From: Anthostomella pinea
Lineage: Eukaryota; Ascomycota; Sordariomycetes; Xylariales; Xylariaceae
Direction: 5' to 3'
Length of the DNA stretch: 64,000 nt
Assembly: GCA_963556695.1 (NCBI GenBank)
Contig: CAUWAG010000012.1
Coordinates: 3,968,001 to 4,032,000, forward strand
Below are positions 56,694 through 64,000 of the stretch, in pieces; position 1 is the stretch's first letter, and each line of letters starts with the position of its first letter. The notes beneath the pieces were generated by a model. That model made no database searches, was not told the DNA's origin, and saw nothing but the letters and a program-made list of their open reading frames with translations. Both the position numbers and the translations under genes were made by a program.

Positions 56694-58862
56694 GTTACGC
56701 TTTGGCGTAGCGGGTTTTCACCGTTCAGGACCGATGGTGATTCCTGGTCTTGTTGTCACGCGAAAGATGTTGCTTTGCCTCCACGAAAGACAGTCCTGTC
56801 TTTCCACATTGGATCCTCTGATTTGAGATCCACCTGTTTTTATAGCATTATACCCAATGTAGTGTCTGAATATATGTAACCAAACCCGTGTGTCTTATAA
56901 TCGCCGATACATGTGTGAGCCGGTTGTTTACGATCTCTGCCACTACCTAGAAAAAGCAAACATGTTGGTAAGGTGTCAAATCTCACCTCAATTTCCCCTT
57001 ATAGCAGATGGCCGTCACTCCACGTCATTACCTACACGACAGGACGTCCAATCTCAAGTTCGCATTCACGACGACGTCATTGCCAGAATCATTCGTAATG
57101 TGATTATGATGACATGGCTGTCTGCTGGCATAATTCCATGTATGAAATACCCGATTGGGACAATGCTAGGCTGCAGTGTTTGACGGAGGAGAAGAGGAGA
57201 TACTGGATTGAGTATGTAGGTAGGTTCGGTGGTATGTCGGTGGGACTTCTAATGTCGTGCATCGTGGATGTGTGAGGCCTGGATCACTTACAGCTCGGTG
57301 TTCGAGCACAGCGAGAGACGCATGTATGTACGCCATGGTAGGTGGCCACCGAAATACTGGGGTACTATGATGTTGCTTCGGCTGGAGACGACTCTCATTG
57401 AAAGGAGGCACTCGAGATAGGTACGACTCCGAGCAATCCCTCACGTGGATCAACTCTGGAATTGGAAGTGAAGTATGCGAATGACTTCTTGGCTGGTACG
57501 CACTATAAGGTAGCGAGCTCTGTTCTGCTTTTCACTTGGTATGCACTTTTTATGCCGACGACGGGAGATACGAGGAGGCAGCAAAGGTACAACAGCAAAG
57601 GTACATGTAAAGAAGATTTGCGCGCCAACTCTAGAGACAAGGGCACTTTGACGACCCCCATGACCGACGCGAGCGAGATCAACTTCCGCTTCTTCGCTGA
57701 CAAGGATTCACAGGCGATGCTCGAGGCCGCAAGGTTTCGTCCCAGGAGAAAGTGCAGAGTCGTATACTGAAATGCTCTGGTGCATATCACGCCCTTCGAC
57801 GAGCGGGGACAAGCCTAAACCGCACCGATGAGTCGATTAGTGAGTCGCTGAAGCTGCAGGCTTGCTTCCGCCATTTCATGCTGGCGGAACGTGCGCAATG
57901 GGAGATACCGCGGCGGTTGCCTTCTGGTGCATTCAGAAGACGGCGAAGGTCATCTTGGAACTAATCGAGTACATATCGTTCAAGGCGTCGCTGGATAGAC
58001 CGTCTTGCCCTCCAGATAAATAGGTCAGCTTATACCTAGATGTCGTACACATGATATCCACGAGATATCTGTTCTGCAGCGCATTTCTGGGCATTCGCTG
58101 GTCGGTACCTTATGTCAGGTGGTGTTGAGGTGTGAATTAAAGCAGGTTGTCGCAAGACTTCAAGGCGGGAAGCCGCCGCTGTCGTGAAACTGGCTGGGTA
58201 CCGTACCGGCAAACCTGCGTCTACCTACTTGGCAACTAAAGACACAATAAATATGAAAACAAACCCCTATCTAAGCTCTTTCAACCCCCATGAAGGGGCA
58301 CGAGCAGGATATCATGATAGAAACCTAGTTGGGCAAGTACGCCCGTGCCGGCCTATGTAGCCACCAAGAGGAAGGAGCTACCGACACGTGCAAGAATTTG
58401 CACTAGACGGGATTGAGCATCGATGTGGGGGTCTGATCATGCACCTGATGCGTCTCTTCGCCTGCCGAGGATGCAAAAATCTCTTCCTGTCTGAAGCAAC
58501 CAATGCCACCGAGCTCAACGACGACCAAGAACCCGCGAAGCCACACAGATATGTGACCCTTGATTCGATACGCGCACCAAGCCTTGGCCCTTAGAAGTCC
58601 GCTGCTGAGTGCAGGTGCAGCATACTCGAGTTCGTCATCATCACTCGTGTCTCTTTCTCGACTGCACGGCTCGTGTCGGACTGCAGAGTAGGTCCGACGA
58701 CGATTACCTTCCTGCTGCCCCAACCACATACTCGATCCATCACCATAAGCCCTGCCAGGGGGAGGGCGAGAGCCATTTCAACACCCGACACCACGTCGTC
58801 TGCCCCTGCAGGAAACCAGGTCGGTCTGGTCCGAACGGTCATACACTCACTCGTCCTCGAAG
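56694..58862. other. Intergenic, no gene seen
   Basis: 2.2 kb between the DNMT5-like gene and the F-box pseudogene. Short frames on both strands lack domain features. Confidence 0.5.
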
Positions 58863-60181
58863 ATGGCAACATCGTCACTCGGGTCCCTCCCAGGAGAGCT
58901 GCTGGAGCTCATCGCAACTCACCTCACAAGTCCCGATGTCCTGATTTTTCGGAGCACAAGCCGACACATTTAACATAGCGTGTTCTCCTGCTTCGCAATG
59001 GAGCATTTCCGAGTGCGATGGTTCATGCGGACCCACGACAGTCTCCAGGCACTGATTGACATGTCAAAGTCACGTATTGGTCCTCACATAAAGGCCATTA
59101 TCCTTGGCACTGAAACACTCGACCCCACAGCAAGACCGGAATTTCACCATGGAAGTCGACGATCTGCTGCATTGGCCCTGCTGGAGTACCAAAGACATTG
59201 TGCAGATCAAGCCAGTTTCCTGGCCACAGGACTGGACGGCAAAATGCTCTGCGAAGCCTTACGATCCCTTGTGTACCCCAAGCCCTTTATATAAAGGACT
59301 ACCATGTGAGCAGGAAATTGAGAAACATTCGCGAGAGCTATGGCCTGAGGAGACTGGCTCCTGCAGGGGATACTGGTTCAGTCATCAGCCGCGGCGAAAA
59401 TACACCTCATGTGCCGGATCAATGCCTGCAAATGGTCCTATACAGATTGGGTGAAGCCCAAGCAAGACCAGAGGAACTTATCATCAAGATTAAGCACGAA
59501 AATCTAGGCGACGCTGCCTTCAATATTCCAACCTTTATGGAGCCGCTCATCGTTCCAGTTCTGGCAAACCTAGAGGTGCTGGCCCTGAATTTTCCTCACA
59601 CTGCAAAGCATGGTGGTGTTTCTTCAGGACAAATCATCGCAACCCGCTGGCTTCGTCGTTTCCTGTCACATTGCCCACAAATCGTGGTTCTGCACATCAT
59701 GATTACTCTTGACCCTCAGAGTAGATCCGAATTTCACAAGTGGCTGTCAGAGGCCGCAGTCAATGCGCACTGCAAGGAAGGCATTTCATGCGAGCAGCCA
59801 TTAAGTGCTAGATTTCCACAGCTTCACAGTCTCGTGCTCAAAGGCAAGGTCTTCACACGGCATCTGATGGATCTGATAAAGAACCTGTCTCCTACATTGA
59901 GGAGTTTGCATCTCATCAATGTGACGCTATTACGCGGCCCGGACATGGACGATGGAGAGAACCTTTGGACAGGTTTCCTTGAGGAGATAGGCCCGTTCAG
60001 CGAGCGACTCGAGGAGTTCTTTCTTAATAGGCCATCACATACAGATTCCTTAGACCGAAAGGAAGCTGTCAGGTTCAGGTCGGGCCAGTATATCCTCCAA
60101 TGGAACCGATGTGTAACGCCTCCTGACATGCGCCGCGAGTTGGAGGAACTGTCGCGACAGATCGAGAACAACTACCCCTAG
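58863..60181 (+). pseudogene. F-box protein gene disrupted by a stop codon and probable frameshift
   Basis: ATG 58863 opens an F-box (LGSLPGELLELIATHLTSPDVLIFRSTSRHI). It stops at codon 37 with TAA (58971-58973), one C-to-T change from CAA. The same frame then continues HSVFSCFAMEHFRVRWFM, as expected of an F-box domain, to 59294. From about 59290 the protein goes on in another frame to 60181 (KDYHVSRKLRNIRESYGL through EEFFLNRPS to EELSRQIENNYP). The shift lies near a TATATA run (59287-59292). A 41-nt intron from GTACCC to GAGCAG could instead explain the shift. F-box proteins recruit substrates to SCF ubiquitin ligases. This copy looks inactive unless the stop is bypassed. Confidence 0.55.
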
Positions 60182-60611
60182 CCGCCCAGCATCCTTAACA
60201 CCGGGCCATTGGCACAGAAACGCCTTTACGTACGAACCGGTGCGACGCGAAGGATGCCAGTGAGGGACGGGGAGAACCCCTCTCGAGAACAACTGGGACG
60301 AGACAGAACAGCTATGCTCGTCACTGGTTGACTTCGAGATTTGCTGGACTAGGAAAACGGTGATAGAAAGAAAAATCCTTGACGGAACTGGTGGTCTTAA
60401 AAGACAAGGGCAGGTAGTGAGAGGATACAGGTCTGGGACCAGTCACTGTTCTGATCTCATGTAGAGATTAATGCAAGACAGCTGAAACCAATGAGACCTA
60501 CCAAATAACTTGCATGTACGTGCACCTTTACCCCGTTCAGCCAACGTCAACCTAGATATATTCCTTGTCGGTTCCTTTGCCTGCCTACCTTCTTCATTTC
60601 ATTATCCTTAA
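60182..60611. other. Intergenic, no gene seen
   Basis: 430 bp with no supported frame. Confidence 0.5.
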
Positions 60612-61196
60612 CTAGGCCACTGTCTTTTTCCTTCCCGACAGGGATTTGGCGCTTCCCCACGGCCTCAGACTCCCAGTCTCCTTGTCATCCCCGTGGCCGT
60701 CATCACCGAATATCAAGACCGTGCCAGCACCAGCGCGCTGCCTGCACCGCCACCACGCCTTCGGCGTGATCCAAGTAGCGATGACGCCGGCGAGTGTGGC
60801 GGGCAGCCAAAATCTAAGAGTGACGGCGTTGGATGTCGACAAGCCGCCTCTGGGGGAAGGTGTTGGGCTTGGGACGCCCGTAAATGTGGGTGTGGAGGAT
60901 GACAGGAGGGCCGGCGTTGAGGTAGGCATCGAGGTTGAGATGAACCCAGAGCTGGCTGTCTCCAGGTCTGAATCTGGCTCGTTCCGGCTGCTGAGGTTGC
61001 TGCCGTCGCCACCGTCGATGTTGCTGTTGATGTTGATATCGCCGTCTCCGCGATTTATGTTGCTGTTGATATTTCCGTCGCCGCCATTGAAGTTGCTGTT
61101 GATATCGCCGTTTCTGCTATGGATTTTGCTGTCGACATATTCGTTGCCGCTGATGTTGATGTTGATTTTGCCGTCCGCACCATCCTTGATCCCGGT
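60612..61196 (-). CDS. Possible Asn/Gly-repeat protein with one membrane helix, 5' end unresolved
   Basis: The frame encodes repeats of the type GDGNINSNI / GGDGDININSN (about residues 1-70 of the readable part). A Ser/Thr/Pro-rich stretch (SSGFISTSMPTSTPALLSSSTPTFTGVPSPTPS) follows. Then comes a hydrophobic segment LRFWLPATLAGVIATWITP and a basic/acidic cytoplasmic tail. The layout of a repetitive extracellular part and a single helix suggests a surface protein. An upstream exon (MLDASTACDAFDVKADVNDR at ~61286) ends in GTGAG, but the splice phase did not fit. Confidence 0.35.
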   Translation of the reverse strand, partial: TGIKDGADGKININISGNEYVDSKIHSRNGDINSNFNGGDGNINSNINRGDGDININSNIDGGDGSNLSSRNEPDSDLETASSGFISTSMPTSTPALLSSSTPTFTGVPSPTPSPRGGLSTSNAVTLRFWLPATLAGVIATWITPKAWWRCRQRAGAGTVLIFGDDGHGDDKETGSLRPWGSAKSLSGRKKTVA

Positions 61197-61199
61197 GCC

Positions 61200-61613
61200 A
61201 ATTCAAGTATTCTCACTCTCACCGCGGTCGTTGACGTCGGCCTTGACGTCAAAAGCGTCGCATGCCGTCGATGCATCAAGCATCTGGAGAGAGTCGTAGT
61301 GATGTATGCGACGCTGGCGGGCTTGTCGTCATTCCGGCAGCCGCCCAAGCTATCGATGCGGTCGGATCGTCACTTCGCGCATGTGATAGGTAGCCTTCCT
61401 GTTGGTTGAGACAAAGAAACAGCGATGAGTGGAAGAAGTGTAATGGGTCTCTTTGTTCACGTTCGATGGTAGATGTTTTCAAACTGGATGTGGGGTCTTT
61501 CTCTTTGACACCTGTCTCATCATTTCTGCACGATCTTTAAGTCTCTGCCACCGGCCGCGATTCGCAAGTTTTTTGCTCATTCCGATCTCACAGGAAAGTA
61601 CCGTCACTTCAAG
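61200..61613. other. Intergenic
   Basis: Between a possible surface-protein gene and the FTA2-like gene. It holds the possible first exon mentioned for the minus-strand gene. Nothing else is recognised. Confidence 0.4.
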
Positions 61614-62828
61614 ATGAAGTGTCTCCCGGACGTCCCCGGCCCAAAACTCGCGCCTTTCAATGCCAAAGGAAAACAACCGCACATAGACTTCATTGAATGT
61701 ATCGGCAATGGCCTGCATTCCCTAGTCTGGAAAGTGCGCATTGACGGGAAGCTTTATGCATTGAACATCGTGTGTAGAGAATGCCTTATGCATATATCCT
61801 CCTCTAGAGCACCATTGCTGACAGTCCTTCAGTTTAATTTCTATCGCCAGAATCCCCCGAATCATGTCATTGAAGAGACTCTACTCAGCGATGCGGAAGA
61901 ATACTCATATTTTCAGGCAATTCCGAATGAGTGTCGGGTGTATGGCAGGCTAAAGGAGTTCGGCCAGGAGCACCTCGCTGTCCGGTCATATGGCTACATC
62001 CTACTCCACAAGTCGCAAGAAAACTTTCTGGAACACCACTACAACAAAGATGGGCCTCCTTCACGATTCGACATTATCTTCGAAACCGGACATAGACCCA
62101 AGGGCATACACGGAAAGTGCATCCCCGCCATTGTAAAAGAGCTCGTCGACATATCCCAGGAGGTGGACCCCGGGCAGTACATGGTACCAGCACACATCCC
62201 CAAACTCTACAAGAACTTGAAAACGCTACATCATCTGGGGATATATGTCCGCGACCTTGAGCACTGGGGCAATGTCTTTGGTGATCGCTACCTCGATTTC
62301 AGTCAGGCGTGGACTGCACCACACCCAGCGTTGACCAAGCAGTGCATTGAGAATGCTCCCTACTTTCCTGGCCTTAACTATCACCCCAGCAGTGATGAAT
62401 GGGATTTAGAGCAACTTGTTCATGGTCACAGGCGTAGCAGAGAGGATAGCTGGGATAGAAAAACGAGGTTTCCAAATTTAGAGTGAGAGACCCCTTTTCG
62501 ATTGTCCATTACCCCATTCAAACACCTAGAGGGCAGGAAGGGCTCAAGAAGGATACTACCCAGTCGTGAGACAGGTTACCTACTCTTCATCTTTCCCTCG
62601 TTCAACCTTTGAGTGACATCGACTAACCCAGACGATTGCAGGATTTGGCATCGCCTAGTCCCGGACCCGGAGTACTTATTCAAGCTAAGGAACAGGAAAG
62701 GTCGACCCAGATTTGATGACGACAAGAGTCTTTACCGATACTGTCACCTGTACTGGAATTACCATCCGGAGGACTTTGACTGCGCTCGGGAGAGGAGAAA
62801 GTTCGAGAGGACTAGCAAATACGCTTAG
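61614..62828 (+). CDS. Kinetochore Sim4-complex FTA2-like protein, 330 aa
   Basis: Exons are 61614-61769, 61833-62482 and 62642-62828. The first intron restores KLYALNIFNFYRQNPP, and the second joins NLE to IWHRLVPDPEYLFKL. The pattern matches the FTA2 family, a kinase-like fold. There is FIECIGNGLHSLVWKVRIDG (glycine loop-like), YALNIF (Lys strand with Asn in place of Lys), CRVYGRLKE and LAVRSYGYILL. PAIVKELVD, LKTLHHLGIYVRDLEHWGN and YLDFSQAWT follow. Catalytic residues are not conserved as in true kinases. In fission yeast Fta2 is a centromere protein, but filamentous fungi have many paralogues of unknown role. Confidence 0.7.
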
Positions 62829-62860
62829 AATCTTCCACAAGGATTACCAGCTAAGCCGGC

Positions 62861-63232
62861 ATGCTGTATAACTACCGACAATGGATACAGAAGGTCAAGA
62901 TCAAGAAGGAATTCGAGAGCAGTACGGGGCTCGGGAAGGCGCGGTGGGAGCGCGAGGGCTGCCGGGCCATGCGGCTCAAGGCCGGCAAGGAGGTCATTGC
63001 CCGTTTCGAGGCCGTGGGCAAGGGCAAGCGGAAGAAGGGCACGGGACAGTTTGAGATCTCGCGGGATGGGCTGGGCAGGAATCAGCTGGAGGAGGTCCTT
63101 ATCTCGTGTCTGGTTGGGAGCGAGAGGATGAGGAGGGCTGGGGAGCTGGGTGGGGAGATCTTGCAGGAGGGCGCTTGGGAACTCTTCATGGCCAGTATGG
63201 GACTTCCTCCGATTCCAGGGCTGACAGGGTGA
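62861..63232 (+). CDS. Hypothetical basic protein, 123 aa
   Basis: ATG 62861, intronless. Codons end mostly in C or G (AAG, GAG, GGC, CGG), which favours this strand over the Pro/Leu-rich antisense frame. The product is Lys/Arg/Glu-rich and probably helical (WIQKVKIKKEFESSTGLGKARWEREGC; KEVIARFEAVGKGKRKKG). It starts 33 bp after the FTA2-like stop, so it could be a separate gene or a downstream exon. No family is recognised. Confidence 0.4.
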   Translation: MLYNYRQWIQKVKIKKEFESSTGLGKARWEREGCRAMRLKAGKEVIARFEAVGKGKRKKGTGQFEISRDGLGRNQLEEVLISCLVGSERMRRAGELGGEILQEGAWELFMASMGLPPIPGLTG

Positions 63233-64000
63233 GCTTGATGCGGTCGCCTTCACAGATGGGCGTGTAATCCTGGTCACATCTCGATGCAGTGTATGGACCA
63301 TACCACAAATGACGAGCTACCGCTTTGAGCCCGGTTACCGCAACACCGGTGACTGTGATGGTCGGCCCTTTTACGCCAGATGCAAAGGAATAAAGCTGCT
63401 CATGCTCCGGATGTGAAGCGGCATATCGTCGATACGTGGCGGTATCACGACGATGGTATCCGCCGGGTATCACCTAAGTGGTTGCAAGTGCCCCAACACA
63501 CCGGCAACTAGCCGCCTAAACACTCATGACACCTTGCTTTACCGTCAACTCGAGGCCAGCCACCGGGATGTAGATCTACAGTGGTGGTTTTCGTTCGAGT
63601 CATCCCGATGCGACGCGGGACCGTGTCGGGATGCTTCCCTCGGCGCCGATAGAGTCGAGGTGTTGGTGCTGGTGGTGGTGACAGAGCAAGCTAGCAGTGT
63701 GACGTCCATCTCTCTTTGAACCATCGCCTGTCACGTTGCTGTTGTCTACGGACCGCTGCGTTTGTGCTTTCAGGCGACGACAGAGCGTGCGACGACATGG
63801 CGTGTGATGTGATTCGTGAAGCCTACGCCACCTTGCGGACCTTCACGACCAGGCCAGGATTGTTTCATACGGTATCAGCAAGCCTTTCATCCTCCCCATC
63901 CACTCGAGCTTCTGAGTGATGCATCTCTTGTAGAGGGACGCTGCTATTCCAATCACGACTTTCGATCAGCTGGGTTTGAGTTTCAGTGTTTCACCCACCT
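63233..64000. other. Window end, no gene seen
   Basis: Overlapping short frames without domain features. Confidence 0.45.

Noticed and set aside
62825..63301. 158-aa minus-strand frame
   Set aside because: Pro/Leu/Ala-rich complement of a plus frame with much better codon use.
1..64000. tRNA, rRNA or CRISPR features
   Set aside because: Looked for cloverleaf arms, conserved rRNA motifs and spaced direct repeats by eye and found none I could defend; tRNAscan-SE would be decisive for tRNAs.

Overview
The window is chromosomal DNA of a filamentous ascomycete (Pezizomycotina, probably Sordariomycetes). The evidence is short GT-AG introns of about 50-90 nt with CTAAC-like branch points, typical fungal families (Argonaute, ASF1, RNA14, UstYa/DUF3328, FTA2-like, Zn2Cys6 motifs, HNH_2) and long, partly repeat-derived intergenic DNA. 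Splice structures below were read by hand from donor, acceptor and frame. I saw no convincing rRNA, tRNA or CRISPR array.

Layout. 0-7.7 kb: a hypothetical gene, an HNH-nuclease-like gene, a solo LTR, two copies of a ~78-bp TA-flanked MITE, a Rieske-DUF455 fusion gene and a small secreted-protein gene. 7.7-14.8 kb: mostly non-coding, with satellite-like and telomere-like motifs, plus a four-helix membrane protein (11.1-12.7 kb). 14.8-21.5 kb: an eight-coding-exon Argonaute on the minus strand behind a ~3 kb pyrimidine-rich leader with many splice-site-like signals. 21.5-25.8 kb: gene-poor. 25.8-31.4 kb: RNA14 (mRNA 3'-end processing) and ASF1 (histone chaperone), divergently arranged. 32.3-37.3 kb: a flavocytochrome b2-type dehydrogenase, a Kex2-repeat peptide precursor and a UstYa (DUF3328) oxidase gene. 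37.9-46.3 kb: a broken kinase-like gene, hypothetical genes, a secreted zincin-like protein with a changed zinc motif, a zinc-type alcohol dehydrogenase-like gene, and two identical solo LTRs in inverted orientation. 46.6-64 kb: hypothetical genes, a minisatellite, a 2300-residue DNMT5-type methyltransferase-SNF2 protein, an F-box pseudogene and an FTA2-like gene.

How the parts fit. The most notable system is a compact fungal RiPP locus of the dikaritin (ustiloxin/asperipin/victorin) kind. A 113-residue secreted precursor has three identical AWYGWD segments, each followed by a Kex2 site, and lies head-to-head with a UstYa-type oxidase. Their shared 1.06-kb promoter carries a duplicated block. 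A flavin dehydrogenase next door is a possible accessory enzyme. The core is not one I know from a described compound. The second theme is genome defence: Argonaute and a DNMT5-like maintenance methyltransferase lie in the same 45 kb. The methyltransferase carries two tandem Zn2Cys6-like clusters where the Cryptococcus protein has a chromodomain. Nearby are nearly identical young solo LTRs (too short for RIP) and older diverged MITEs.
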